Of a stretch of DNA of 64,000 nt, positions 32,978-42,221 are shown piece by piece; within the stretch, counting starts at the first letter, position 1, and the number at the start of each line of letters is the position of its first letter. The notes under the pieces were generated by a model. That model did not search any database. It was not told the origin of the DNA and was given only the letters and a program-made list of their open reading frames with translations. The translations under genes and the position numbers were made by a program. Location: assembly GCF_964273065.1 (NCBI RefSeq), contig NZ_OZ186815.1, positions 3,162,001 through 3,226,000 on the forward strand, given 5' to 3'. This stretch comes from Nocardiopsis dassonvillei_B. GTDB lineage: Bacteria; Actinomycetota; Actinomycetes; Streptosporangiales; Streptosporangiaceae.

Positions 32978-34255
32978 TCAGCCGCGGGGGAAGGCCCGGT
33001 CCCGGGGGAAATACGTGTCCGTGAAGGCGTTGCGGAACTTCCCCCCGGGGTCGAACCGCTCCAGCAGCCCCGCGAAGTCCGCGGACCGCTCGTAGGAGGC
33101 CGCCACCCGGGCCGGGGGCAGGGTGCTGAGCTTGCCCCAGTGCGGCCGCGCCCCCAGCGGGGCCAGCCGCTCCTCCACCGCCGCGAGCACCGGGGCCACC
33201 GCCTCCGGGTCCCGCCGCCAGGTGAAGTGGAAGGCCACCGAGTCGCGCCCGTACGCCGGGCTCAGCCACAGGTCGTCGGCGCGGACCGTGCGCACCTCGG
33301 ACACGTGCAGCACCGGGGCGATCCGCTCCCCCAGGCCCCGCAGCGCGGCGATGCCCTCCGCGGCCGCCGCCCGCGGCAGGTAGAACTCCGACTGCAGCTC
33401 CTCCCCCGCGCTCGGAGCGAACCCGGGGCGGAAGTGCGGCAGCCTCTCGAACCAAGGGCCGACCGCTCCCAGCTGCTCGGTGGCCGGCGCGGCCGACATC
33501 CCCGGCACCGGGTGCTGGGGCTCGTCCGCCGGGCGCCCGCCGGCCCAGGCCCCCCGGGGCTCCCCTTCGCGGTGCTTGAGCCAGATCCGGCCGGTGCCCT
33601 CGTTCCAGCCGGTGAACAGGCTGACGCTGTACGCGGAGCCGAACACCGCGTCCACGTCCGCCGCCACCTCCTCCAGCGGCACGTCTAGCCGGACCCGCTG
33701 GGACACCGCGAAGGCGGGCTCCACCTCCAGGGTCAGCCGGGTGACGATCCCGAGCGCGCCCAGGGCCACCACCGTGCCGGGGAACACCTCCGGGTCGGTG
33801 CCCCGGTCCAGCCGCACCGCCTCCCCGTCGGGCCCCAGCAGTTCGAGCCCGCGCACGGCGGCGGACAGGCAGCGCAGGCGGTCCCCGGACCCGTGGGTCC
33901 CGGTGGCGCAGGAGCCGGCCACCGAGATGTGCGGCAGCGAGGCGAGGTTGGCCAGGGCGAACCCCCGGCGGTGCAGCTCCGCGGCGAGTTCGGCGTAGCG
34001 GGTCCCGGCGGAGACGGTGACGGTGGAGGCCTCCCGGTCCACCTCGATCTCCCGCGGGAGGCCGTCCAGTCGAACCAGGTCGTGGTCGGAGTCGGCGACC
34101 CGGTTGAAGGAGTGGCCGCTGCCCAGCGCCCGGATCCGCGGGGTGTCGCGGACCAGGGCGCGCAGGGCGGCGGGGTCGGTCGGCCGGTGGACGCGGGGGC
34201 TGGCGTAGGTGAGGTTCCCGGCCCAGTTGCGGACCGGTACGGACGAGGCGGGCAT
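32978..34255 (-). CDS. aldO: alditol oxidase (FAD-dependent)
   Basis: 425 residues from the ATG at 34255 (TGGAGAG upstream). The protein follows Streptomyces alditol oxidase from end to end: opening VRNWAGNLTYA, GSGHSF with the covalent-FAD histidine at 48, and SLPHISVAG. Recalled AldO active-site positions match by number: Ser106, Glu320 and Arg322 (SEVRTV), His343 (AFHFTW) and Lys375 (HWGK). The enzyme oxidises terminal hydroxyls of xylitol or sorbitol with O2, giving the aldose and H2O2. It is cytosolic. No sugar-alcohol operon surrounds it; an NmrA-type gene is divergent. Confidence 0.92.
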   Translation of the reverse strand: MPASSVPVRNWAGNLTYASPRVHRPTDPAALRALVRDTPRIRALGSGHSFNRVADSDHDLVRLDGLPREIEVDREASTVTVSAGTRYAELAAELHRRGFALANLASLPHISVAGSCATGTHGSGDRLRCLSAAVRGLELLGPDGEAVRLDRGTDPEVFPGTVVALGALGIVTRLTLEVEPAFAVSQRVRLDVPLEEVAADVDAVFGSAYSVSLFTGWNEGTGRIWLKHREGEPRGAWAGGRPADEPQHPVPGMSAAPATEQLGAVGPWFERLPHFRPGFAPSAGEELQSEFYLPRAAAAEGIAALRGLGERIAPVLHVSEVRTVRADDLWLSPAYGRDSVAFHFTWRRDPEAVAPVLAAVEERLAPLGARPHWGKLSTLPPARVAASYERSADFAGLLERFDPGGKFRNAFTDTYFPRDRAFPRG

Positions 34256-34435
34256 GGGCTCTCCAGGGGGTGCGGCCGGGGCGCCCACGCTACCGAACCG
34301 CGCCCCTGCCCGGGCGCCCGGCCCCATCCATCCACTTTTTCGATCGGTGGAATGAAAAACGGATATTGGACGCGCGCGCCCGCACCCCGGGATGCTGGTT
34401 CCGCATATCCCGGAAAAACGAGAAGGGGAATCGGC

Positions 34436-35284
34436 GTGCAGGAAAAGAGAACCGTTCTGGTGACGGGTGCGACCGGCGGTCAGGGCGGCGCCGTCACCCG
34501 GGCCCTGCTCGGCCGCGGGCAGGGGGTGCGCGCCCTCGTCCGCGACCCCGGCGCCCCCGCGGCCCGCGCGCTCGCGGCGCTGGGCGCGGAGCCGGTCACC
34601 GGTGACCTCGACGACCCGGCGTCGCTGCGGGCGGCGGCCCGGGGCGTGGACGGGGTCTTCAGCGTCCAGCCCTGCGACCTGGCCGCCCCCGACCCCGCGA
34701 CGGAGATCAAGCGGGGCCGGAACGTCGCCGACGCGGCGACGGACGCGGGCGCCCACCTGGTCTACGCCTCCGCCGCGGCCGCCGGGCACGGGTCGGGGGT
34801 GGCGCACTTCGACAGCAAGGAGGAGATCGAGGCGTACGTGGAGTCCGCAGGCGTCCCGGCCACGGTGCTGCGCCCGGTGTTCTTCATGGAGAACTGGCGG
34901 TACATGCTCCCGGAGCCGGTCGCCGGCGAGCGGGTCGTGCCGCTCGCCCTGGACGCGGACACCCCGTTGCAGATGATCGCGCTGGCCGACATCGGGCGGA
35001 TCGCCGCGTCGGTGTTCGCCGCTCCGGACGAGTTCGCCGGCCGCCGGATCGACATCGCCGGGGACGAGCTGCCGGTGCACCGGATCGCCGAGGTGTTCGC
35101 CGCGGCCGACGGCGTCCCGACCCGGTTCGAGCGGCTGCCCGACGAGGAGCTACGGGCACAGAGCCCGCAGGTCGCCCGGATGTACGCCTGGATCAACGGC
35201 AGGGGGTTCGGCGCCGACCTGGCCGCGCTGCGCGCCCGGCACCCCGGGCTGCTGACCCTCAAGGCGTGGCTGCGCACCCCGTGA
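34436..35284 (+). CDS. NmrA-family NAD(P)-binding protein
   Basis: 282 residues from the GTG at 34436 (AAGGGGAA upstream); the frame above it is antisense to the oxidase. The Rossmann loop VTGATGGQGG is at about 8-17, LVRDP follows, then DLDDPASLRAA and GVFSVQPCD. The lineage is that of atypical SDRs of the NmrA/HSCARG type, used as redox sensors or quinone/isoflavone-type reductases. The active-site Tyr-Lys pair is absent, as usual for NmrA. The 180-bp divergent spacer to the oxidase has an AT-rich block (about 34334-34370) consistent with a promoter. Confidence 0.85.
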   Translation: MQEKRTVLVTGATGGQGGAVTRALLGRGQGVRALVRDPGAPAARALAALGAEPVTGDLDDPASLRAAARGVDGVFSVQPCDLAAPDPATEIKRGRNVADAATDAGAHLVYASAAAAGHGSGVAHFDSKEEIEAYVESAGVPATVLRPVFFMENWRYMLPEPVAGERVVPLALDADTPLQMIALADIGRIAASVFAAPDEFAGRRIDIAGDELPVHRIAEVFAAADGVPTRFERLPDEELRAQSPQVARMYAWINGRGFGADLAALRARHPGLLTLKAWLRTP

Positions 35285-35303
35285 CGCCGGGGCGGCGGCG
35301 GGA

Positions 35304-36194
35304 TCAGTCCGCGGCCGCCCCCGCCGCCGGAACGCCGAGGATGTCGAGGAAGGCCCGCGCCGCGGGTGTGGGGCCGGTCCTGGACCAGACCACGTACTCG
35401 ACGCGGCCCGTGGCGTCGGTGATCTCCAGCGTGCTCACTCCGCTCAGCTGCGGTACGTAGGCGGAGGGGAGCAGGGCCACGCCCAGGCCCTCCGCCACCA
35501 GCCGCGCCATGTACTCGGCGGAGCTCACCTCGAAGGCGACGTCGCGGCCCAGGCCCGCCGCCTCGAAGGCCAGGTCGGCCTGGACGCGCCCGGCCGTCCC
35601 GGCCGGCATGTCCACGAAGACCTCCGCCGCGAGCCGCTCCAGGCTCACCGACTCCTCGGCGGCCAGCGGGTGGTCGGGGGCGACCACGGCGACGTGCCGG
35701 TCCCGGGCCAGTTCGCGGATGCCGACGCCCTCGGGACGGGCGCTGGTGGGCAGCCCCAGGAAGGCCACCTCGATCTCCCCCTCCTTGACCTGTTCGACGA
35801 GGTCGTCGCTGGCGCCCACCCGCAGGCCGATGCGCACCCCGGGGTGGGCGCGGCGGAAGTCGCGCAGCGCGCCGGGGACGTCGACCGCGGCGACGGTGGG
35901 GATGAGGCCGACCTCCAGCGGTCCGCGCACCTCGCCGACGGCGGCGGCGACCTGCTCCACCGCCCGCTCGGCGGCCTCCAGGCACCGCCGGGCCTCGTGG
36001 AGGAAGGCCGCTCCGGCCGCCGTCAGCCGCACCCGGCGGCTGGTGCGCTCGAAGAGCCTGGCCCCCAGCTCCCGCTCCAGCCGCGCGACCTGGTGGCTGA
36101 GCGCGGACTGGGCGACCAGGCAGCGCTCGGCGGCCCGCGTGAAGCTGTTCGTCTCTGCGATGGCGACCACGTAGCGCATCTGCTGGAGTTCCAT
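35304..36194 (-). CDS. LysR-family regulator
   Basis: 296 residues. The ATG at 36194 is preceded by TACGCT (36201-36206) at 6 nt, the leaderless pattern. N-terminal domain: MELQQMRYVVAIAETNSFTR, then LVAQSALSHQVARLE. The effector domain (about 90-290) is full length; it belongs to the GltC/CynR-like group. The MFS gene lies immediately upstream on the same strand (24-bp gap), so the two may be co-transcribed and the transporter is the likely target. Confidence 0.9.
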   Translation of the reverse strand: MELQQMRYVVAIAETNSFTRAAERCLVAQSALSHQVARLERELGARLFERTSRRVRLTAAGAAFLHEARRCLEAAERAVEQVAAAVGEVRGPLEVGLIPTVAAVDVPGALRDFRRAHPGVRIGLRVGASDDLVEQVKEGEIEVAFLGLPTSARPEGVGIRELARDRHVAVVAPDHPLAAEESVSLERLAAEVFVDMPAGTAGRVQADLAFEAAGLGRDVAFEVSSAEYMARLVAEGLGVALLPSAYVPQLSGVSTLEITDATGRVEYVVWSRTGPTPAARAFLDILGVPAAGAAAD

Positions 36195-36218
36195 GGCGGT
36201 AGCGTACGGCCGCCGGGT

Positions 36219-37421
36219 TCAGCCCCTGCGGCGCGGGGCGAGGACCGCGAGCAGCGCCAGCCCGACCAGGCCGATGCCCAGCAGGCACGCCCCGGTCCAG
36301 TGGGCGTTCACCCAGACGACGGGTGCCAGCGCCGCGCCGACGGAGCCCCCGGCGAAGAACAGCGTCATGAAGACGGCGTTGATCCGGCTGCGCGCCTGCG
36401 GCCGCAGATCGTAGGCGGTGGTCTGGGAGGCGTTGAGGACCGCCGTCTGGCCCGCGTTGAGCAGGACCAGTCCCGCGAGGAGCCAGGCGGGTCCGCCGCC
36501 CTGGGCGGGGAGCATCACGGTCCATCCGGCCGCCGCCAGCGCCAGCCCGGTGAGGAGGACGGCGCGCGAGTGGCCGCGGTCGACCAGGCGGCCCGCCAGC
36601 GGCATGGCCAAGGGGCCGATCACGCCGATGAGGCCGACGATCCCGATGGTCGCGGGAGTCCAGCGGTAGGGCGCGCCGACCAGGAGCAGCGTAACGGCGG
36701 TCAGGTGGACGGTGAAGGAGGCCATGGTCAGCGCGGCGGTCGCGATGGTGCGGCGCAGCGCGGGCAGTTCCACGAGCAGCACCGCCGTGGACCTCCACAG
36801 GCGCAGGGGTCGGGTGGCGTCGCTCCGGTCTCCCCCGCCGCCGGGCAGAACCCGCCACACGACGGCGGCGACGACCAGCAGCAGGACGGCGGTGGCCCAG
36901 TAGACGGTCCGCCACCCGGCGAGCTCGGCCACGAGGCCGGAGGCGGCGCGGCCGAGCAGCCCGCCCGCCAGGACCCCGGCCATGACGATGCCGATGTCGC
37001 GGGCCCGGCGCTGCGGCGGGGCGAGTTCGGCGGCGAAGGGGACGAGGACCTGGGCGCCGACGGAGGTGACGGCGGCCAGGCCGGTGGCGGCCAGCAGGAG
37101 CCGGCCGGTGGGCGCCGTCCCGGCCAGGGCGAGCAGCAGGCCGGTGGCCGCGAGCAGGGTCGCGGCCAGCCCGCGCCGCGCGTAGCGGTCACCGAGGGGG
37201 ACGAGCAGGCCCAGGCCGACGGCGTAGCCGATCTGGGCGGCGGCGACGGTGAGGCCCGCCGCGGTGGTGGTCATGTCCAGCTCGGTGCGGAGCAGGCCGA
37301 GCAGCGGCTGGGCGAAGTAGTTGCCCGCCACGGACAGGCCCGCGGCGACGGCCATGACCGGCAGCACGAGGAGGGAGCGGGGGGCCGCCTTCTCCTGCCG
37401 GGCGTGAAGGGGATTCGTCAT
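36219..37421 (-). CDS. MFS transporter (YnfM-like, 12 TM)
   Basis: 400 residues from the ATG at 37421. Twelve TM segments: the first, LLVLPVMAVAAGLSVAGNYF (about 16-35), is followed by QPLLGLLRTELDMTT. The loop GDRYARRG marks the MFS A-motif, and GIVGLIGVIGPLAMPLAGRLVDRG the equivalent repeat in the second half. The architecture is that of YnfM/arabinose-efflux-type exporters often paired with LysR regulators. Substrate unknown. Starts upstream of LysR and is probably read through into it. Confidence 0.87.
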   Translation of the reverse strand: MTNPLHARQEKAAPRSLLVLPVMAVAAGLSVAGNYFAQPLLGLLRTELDMTTTAAGLTVAAAQIGYAVGLGLLVPLGDRYARRGLAATLLAATGLLLALAGTAPTGRLLLAATGLAAVTSVGAQVLVPFAAELAPPQRRARDIGIVMAGVLAGGLLGRAASGLVAELAGWRTVYWATAVLLLVVAAVVWRVLPGGGGDRSDATRPLRLWRSTAVLLVELPALRRTIATAALTMASFTVHLTAVTLLLVGAPYRWTPATIGIVGLIGVIGPLAMPLAGRLVDRGHSRAVLLTGLALAAAGWTVMLPAQGGGPAWLLAGLVLLNAGQTAVLNASQTTAYDLRPQARSRINAVFMTLFFAGGSVGAALAPVVWVNAHWTGACLLGIGLVGLALLAVLAPRRRG

Positions 37422-37567
37422 GCATTCATCGTCGCCACGCGAATCCCCGGCGTCCAACACATTCTTTTCATGGGATCCATCGCGATCCGCGATGCATGCC
37501 CGGACCACGCCTTTCCCAGGGGAAAAAGAATTTCTCCGATAAAGGCTGTGAAAAAGCGCGCCGCCGC

Positions 37568-38323
37568 TCAGGGGCCTTCGTGTTCCACGGGGGAGCCGCC
37601 GGGGCCCGTGCGGAAGAAGCGCGGCGGTCCCGTCCGTGCCGCGGCCCGGCGGAGTTCGGCCTCCTGCTCGGCGGTGTCAGGGGCCTGGAGCCGGTACCCA
37701 TGGAGGCGGACGGAGTCGGTGTCCACGCCGTCCGGTTCGGGCATGCCCTCCAGGACGAACCCGCACAGGGCGCGCAGCGCGTCCTCACCGAACTCCAGCG
37801 GGTGGAAGGGCAGCGGGTACGGCCTCGGCTCCTCGTCGGGCCACGGGACGACGTCGGCCGGCCGGTCCCCGTTCCGGTAGGGGGCCTCGAACGGCAGGGG
37901 GTCGCCGATGTCCTCCATGACACCGCCGTCCGGGGACAGGCTGAGCGAGCGCACCAGGCGGCCGTCCTCCCAGACGGCGAAGGCCAGCCAGTCGACCACG
38001 CTGTGCATGGCGTGCAGGACCAGCCGCCGCCCGGAGCCCGCGGCGACCAGGTGGACGGGCAGCTCCGAGGGCCGGTCGACCATGAACCCCCGGTCGCAGA
38101 GGAGCTCCAGTCCGGGCCAGGCCCCCGCGTGCACCGTGCCCCCGGGCGGGTAGGCGCCCTCGCCCAGCGCGACCTCCCCGTACGGCCCGATCGCGGCACC
38201 CGGGTACAGGCGCCGCACCAGGGCGTCCGTGCGCTCCCGGTCGGCGGCGCCCGGAGGCACCCGCCGCAGCAGCTCCGCGGTGTCTCCGTCCGCGTACACC
38301 AGCAGGCCCGCCTTGGCCCCCAT
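37568..38323 (-). CDS. DUF6928-like conserved actinobacterial protein
   Basis: 251 residues from the ATG at 38323 (GGAGGGGG 4-11 nt upstream). The opening MGAKAGLLVYADGDTAELLR, the DALVRRLYPG segment and the Leu-rich middle (LVLHAMHSVVDWLAFAVW) match a conserved family in Streptomyces and relatives annotated as DUF6928. It has no signal peptide or TM segment. Function unknown. The divergent TetR at 38470 is 146 bp away; the intervening operators lie nearer to the TetR gene. Confidence 0.75.
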   Translation of the reverse strand: MGAKAGLLVYADGDTAELLRRVPPGAADRERTDALVRRLYPGAAIGPYGEVALGEGAYPPGGTVHAGAWPGLELLCDRGFMVDRPSELPVHLVAAGSGRRLVLHAMHSVVDWLAFAVWEDGRLVRSLSLSPDGGVMEDIGDPLPFEAPYRNGDRPADVVPWPDEEPRPYPLPFHPLEFGEDALRALCGFVLEGMPEPDGVDTDSVRLHGYRLQAPDTAEQEAELRRAAARTGPPRFFRTGPGGSPVEHEGP

Positions 38324-38417
38324 CGCGCCCCCTCCGGGTCGTTCTCCGTGCACGCCGAACGCTAGGCCCGGGCACCGACAAGGGGCGAAAGCCTCCGATC
38401 CGGCGAATGTGACACGA

Positions 38418-38447
38418 TGCACCCAGTGCGTCGTTGCACTCAGTGCA
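38418..38447. promoter_or_regulatory. TetR operator pair, TGCACYCAGTGCR
   Basis: TGCACCCAGTGCG (38418-38430) and the perfect dyad TGCACTCAGTGCA (38435-38447), centres 17 bp apart, with a third partial copy overlapping at 38444-38456. They sit just upstream of the TAGCGT -10 box of the TetR gene, the position expected for autorepression. Confidence 0.65.
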
Positions 38448-38469
38448 CCCAGGTGCCTAGCGTGGAACC

Positions 38470-39126
38470 GTGAACGATCGGCCCATCCCACCCGCGACCG
38501 ACCGGCGCGAGGCCCTGAAGGTCCGCCACCGCCGGGCCATCATCGACGCGGCCACCGCGCTGACGGCCGAGCGCGGGGACACCGGCTTCACCGTCGACCA
38601 GCTCGCCGAGCGCGCCGACGTCTCCAGGCGGACGGTGTTCAACCACTTCCGCTCACTGGACGACGTCCTGCTGGAGGTGTTCGGACGGATGCTGGAGGAG
38701 ATCGTCGACGGCATCGGGGCCAACCTCGACGCGGCCGACGGCACCGGGGGGTCGAACATCTTCGACTCCTTGGCCGACGCCATCCGCGGCACCGACCTGC
38801 TCACCCCCATCACCCGGCTCAAGCACTTCGTCCAGGAGGGGGGCGGCACACCCTCCGCCGGACGGGCGGCGCTCTTCGAGCGGGCGATGACCGACGTGGG
38901 CACACGGCTGTCGGCGATGGTCATGCGCCGTCACCCGCAGGCCGACCCGCTCATGGTCGCCCTCATGTGCGGCGCCGTCATCGGCGGCGGCGCGGTCATG
39001 GTCGAGCACTGGGAGCAGATCACCGGCGGGGGCCTGGACGACGAGTCGCGCCGGGTCTGGTCCGCGCTCCTGGAGCGCGTCCTCACCGCCACCCGTGACG
39101 GGTACGGCTCGGTCGGCACGGCCTGA
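38470..39126 (+). CDS. TetR-family regulator of the MmpL transporter
   Basis: 218 residues. GTG at 38470 with TAGCGT (38458-38463) 6 nt upstream, so leaderless. Helix-turn-helix FTVDQLAERADVSRRTVFNHF at about 37-57. A long ligand domain contains ALFERAMTDVGTRLSAMV and ALMCGAVIGGGAVMVEHW. It is followed by the MmpL gene on the same strand with a 57-bp gap, a common actinobacterial regulator-plus-MmpL unit; repression of both is the simple model. Confidence 0.9.
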   Translation: MNDRPIPPATDRREALKVRHRRAIIDAATALTAERGDTGFTVDQLAERADVSRRTVFNHFRSLDDVLLEVFGRMLEEIVDGIGANLDAADGTGGSNIFDSLADAIRGTDLLTPITRLKHFVQEGGGTPSAGRAALFERAMTDVGTRLSAMVMRRHPQADPLMVALMCGAVIGGGAVMVEHWEQITGGGLDDESRRVWSALLERVLTATRDGYGSVGTA

Positions 39127-39183
39127 GCACGGCCGCCCCCTCCACCCGTCCTCTTCTTTCCTTTCCATCGCGAAGGCATATCC

Positions 39184-41676
39184 ATGGCTGAACTGCTCTA
39201 CAGACTCGGGCGGGCGTGCGCACACCGCGCACGCACCGTCATCGCGATCTGGCTGGCACTGCTCGTGGCGTCCGGCGCCGCGTTCCTCCTCTTCTCGGAC
39301 GAGCTGGAGGGCGGCTTCTCCATCCCCGGCACGCCCACCGACGAGGTGAACCGGCTCCGGTCGGCGGAGTTCTCGGACCTGGGCGGCGGCTCGGGGACCG
39401 TCGTCTACCGGACCGGGGACGGCTCGGCGTTCACCGACGAGCAGAAGGAGGGGATCGCCGACCGCGTCGAGCAGGTCGCGGAGGTCCCGGGGGTCTCCGG
39501 CGCCACCGACCCGTTCGCCACCGAGGCCGAGCGCGCCGACGGGGCCCGTGAGCTCGCGGAACACCGCGAGGAGGCCGAGGCGGGGCTCGAGGAGCTCGAT
39601 GCCGGACAGGCGGCACTCGACGCCGCCCGCGAGGAGGCCGAGGCCACCGGGATGCTCGACCGGCTCGAGGGCGTCTTCGACGGCCAGCAGGCCGAGATCG
39701 ACGCGGGCCGCGAGGAGGCCGAGGCGGGGCTCGAGGTGATCGAGCGGAACGAGTCCGTCATGGAGATGTCCTCCGGGATCAGCCTGGTCTCCGAGGACGG
39801 CGACACCGCCATGATCATGGTGTCCTTCACCGAAGAGCAGATGGACATCCTCCCGGAGACCCTCGAGGCCGCCATGGCCGTGTTCGAGGACGACCCGGTG
39901 CCCGGCACCACCGTCGACTTCGGCAGTGACATGGCCCAGAGCCTGCCCAGCCTGTTCGGCCCGGCCGAGGCCGTCGGCGTGGTCGTGGCCGCCGTGGTCC
40001 TGATGGTCATGCTGGGCACCCTGGTCGGCGCGGGCCTCCCGCTGCTGACGGCGCTGGTCGGCGTCGGCATCGCCACCCTGATCGCGATGTCGCTGTCGGG
40101 GGTGCTGGAGATGGCGTCGGTGACCCCCATCCTGGGCCTGATGCTGGGCCTGGCCGTGGGCATCGACTACGCGCTGTTCATCGTCAACCGCCACCGCCGC
40201 CAGCTCAAGCAGGGCGTGGAGGTCAGGGAGTCCATCGGCCTGGCCAACGGGACCGCGGGCAACGCCGTGGTCTTCGCCGGGACGACCGTCCTCATCGCAC
40301 TGCTGGGCCTGAACCTGACCGGTATCGGCTTCCTCGGGCTCATGGGCAGCATGGGCGCCGTGGCCATCGCCGTCGCCGTGGTCGTGGCGGTCACCCTGGT
40401 CCCGGCCCTGCTCTCGCTGATCGGCGAGCGCATCCTGTCCCGCCGCGAGCGCGCCCGCCTCGCCGAGCAGGCGTCCGGCGGGGCGACCGCGGCGGAGACC
40501 GTGCGGCCGATGTCGACCGGGGCCGCGCTGCTGCGGACCGCCGTCGCCGTGGCCGCCCTGGTGCTCGTCGCGCTGCCCGCCCTGGACCTGCGGTCGGGGA
40601 TGCCCGACGGCTCCTCCGAGGCCACCGACTCCACCCAGTACCGGGCCTACACCGCCCTGGAGGAGGAGTTCGGCGAAGGCGCCAACGGCACCCTCCTGGT
40701 GATCGCCCGGCTCACCGGCGGCCCGGACGACGAGTCCGCCGAGCTGAACGCCGAGCGGGACCAGGTCACGGTCGCCGAGGAGATCCACTCCCACGACGGC
40801 GTGGCGGCCGTGGCACCGATCGCGTTCTCCGACGACTTCACCTACGCCGCCTTCCAGGTGGTCCCGGTCGAGGGGCCCGCCAGCGAGTCCACAGAGCGGC
40901 TCGTGCACGACCTGCGCGACCTGGAGCCCATCCCGGGCACCGGAACGCTGGGCGTCGCGGGCATGACCAGCGGCAACATCGACATCTCGGAGACGCTCAA
41001 CGGGGCGCTGCCGACCTACCTGACCGTGGTCGTGGGCATGTCCCTGGTGATCCTGCTGCTGGTGTTCCGGTCGGTGTTCGTGCCGGTCGTGGCCACGCTC
41101 GGGTTCATCCTGTCCTTCTTCGCCTCGCTGGGCGGCGTGGTGGCCGTCTACCAGTGGGGGTGGCTGGGCGGTGTCATCGGGCCGGAGAACAGCGGGCCCG
41201 TGCTGAACTTCCTGCCGACGCTCCTGGCCGGGATCCTGTTCGGCCTGGCGATGGACTACATGCTGTTCATCGGAACGGGCATGCGCGAGGCGTACGTGCA
41301 CGGCGCACCCTCCCGCACCGCCGTGGTGCAGGGCTTCCGGGCGGGGCGCTCGGTGGTGACGGCCGCGGCGATCATCATGATCTCGGTGTTCGGCGGGTTC
41401 GTGTTCTCGCACTCGGTGATGATCAGCTCGATCGGGTTCGCGCTCGCGTTCGGTGTGCTCATCGACGCGTTCGTGGTGCGGATGCTGCTGGTCCCGGCGC
41501 TGATGCACCTGGCGGGCGACGCGGCCTGGTGGCTGCCCAGGTGGCTGGACCGGCTGCTGCCCGACATCGACGTGGAGGGCGCCGCCCTGGAGACCCGCCA
41601 CCTGCACGCGCAGGAGGACGGGGAGGGCACCGGCGCCGGACGCGAGCTCGCGGACAGCGCCTCCGACAGGCGCTGA
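39184..41676 (+). CDS. MMPL/RND-family membrane transporter
   Basis: 830 residues. TM1 is near 19-37. A large outer loop follows, then five TM segments (about 255-410), a second outer loop (about 470-615) and five more TM segments (about 615-770). Conserved GLAVGIDYALFIVNRHR and FGLAMDYMLFIGTGMRE carry the paired Asp-Tyr proton-relay motifs of both halves. The first loop has an unusual Glu/Ala-rich coiled coil (about 115-190) with two copies of REEAEAGLE. MmpL proteins export lipids or drugs by proton motive force. Substrate unknown. Terminated by a 16-bp hairpin. Confidence 0.92.
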   Translation: MAELLYRLGRACAHRARTVIAIWLALLVASGAAFLLFSDELEGGFSIPGTPTDEVNRLRSAEFSDLGGGSGTVVYRTGDGSAFTDEQKEGIADRVEQVAEVPGVSGATDPFATEAERADGARELAEHREEAEAGLEELDAGQAALDAAREEAEATGMLDRLEGVFDGQQAEIDAGREEAEAGLEVIERNESVMEMSSGISLVSEDGDTAMIMVSFTEEQMDILPETLEAAMAVFEDDPVPGTTVDFGSDMAQSLPSLFGPAEAVGVVVAAVVLMVMLGTLVGAGLPLLTALVGVGIATLIAMSLSGVLEMASVTPILGLMLGLAVGIDYALFIVNRHRRQLKQGVEVRESIGLANGTAGNAVVFAGTTVLIALLGLNLTGIGFLGLMGSMGAVAIAVAVVVAVTLVPALLSLIGERILSRRERARLAEQASGGATAAETVRPMSTGAALLRTAVAVAALVLVALPALDLRSGMPDGSSEATDSTQYRAYTALEEEFGEGANGTLLVIARLTGGPDDESAELNAERDQVTVAEEIHSHDGVAAVAPIAFSDDFTYAAFQVVPVEGPASESTERLVHDLRDLEPIPGTGTLGVAGMTSGNIDISETLNGALPTYLTVVVGMSLVILLLVFRSVFVPVVATLGFILSFFASLGGVVAVYQWGWLGGVIGPENSGPVLNFLPTLLAGILFGLAMDYMLFIGTGMREAYVHGAPSRTAVVQGFRAGRSVVTAAAIIMISVFGGFVFSHSVMISSIGFALAFGVLIDAFVVRMLLVPALMHLAGDAAWWLPRWLDRLLPDIDVEGAALETRHLHAQEDGEGTGAGRELADSASDRR

Positions 41677-41683
41677 CCGGCGC

Positions 41684-41731
41684 CGAACGGCCCGGACACG
41701 CCGCCCTTCGGGGGAGTGTCCGGGCCGTTCG
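41684..41731. terminator. terminator after the MmpL gene
   Basis: 16-bp perfect stem (41684-41699 with 41716-41731) with a 16-nt loop, starting 8 bp after the stop codon. It also faces the convergent small membrane-protein gene. Confidence 0.8.
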
Positions 41732-41751
41732 CGTGTGGTCGAGGACGCCGG

Positions 41752-42099
41752 TCAGGCCGGAACACGATCGCGTCCCACCAGGAACCACAGGATGGATCCT
41801 GTGAAGGGCGCGATGACGACGAGGACCGGCCGCACGGCCTCCATCCCGCCGTCCGGCCGGGAGGCGAGGATGCCGATCACCGCCGCGACGACGAACACGA
41901 CCGCGGCCACCGCCACCACCAGGGCCGCCGTGAGTCCGAAGGCGGCGAGCGCCGTCTCGCCGGGGGTCGCCTGCGCCGGCGTGAGCAGGTCCGTGTCCGT
42001 TCCCTTCCGTCCCGCGGCCGTGCACGGTACCCGGCCGCCGTCCCGTACCGAAGCACCGGAGCGCTCCCGATGCCGGGTTCGCGACCCGCACGGGCACAT
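41752..42099 (-). CDS. small two-TM membrane protein, PLDc_N-like
   Basis: 115 residues as an open frame, but the N-terminal 35 residues (Arg/Gly/Cys-rich) do not look translated and no start with a ribosome site is evident; the true N-terminus is uncertain. The C-terminal part is convincing: TM1 LVVAVAAVVFVVAAVIGIL, then VLVVIAPFTGSILWFLVGRD, which matches the short PLDc_N pattern of two hydrophobic segments ending in a Gly-Arg after a proline-containing second segment. Function unknown. Confidence 0.5.
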   Translation of the reverse strand: MCPCGSRTRHRERSGASVRDGGRVPCTAAGRKGTDTDLLTPAQATPGETALAAFGLTAALVVAVAAVVFVVAAVIGILASRPDGGMEAVRPVLVVIAPFTGSILWFLVGRDRVPA

Positions 42100-42221
42100 C
42101 CGCCCAGGGGACGCTTCGTGACGTCGCCTCCGGCGGCGCGCGAACCCGGAAGGCGTGGTTTTCGTCGGTCCCCCGGCCGAGTTCCGTCGGCGCTCCGGCC
42201 CGGGCCGGGGACGCGGACCGG

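Noticed and set aside
38653..41607. 984-codon minus-strand frame over the MmpL gene
   Set aside because: His/Gln/Asp/Gly-rich shadow of an MmpL gene with unmistakable family motifs.
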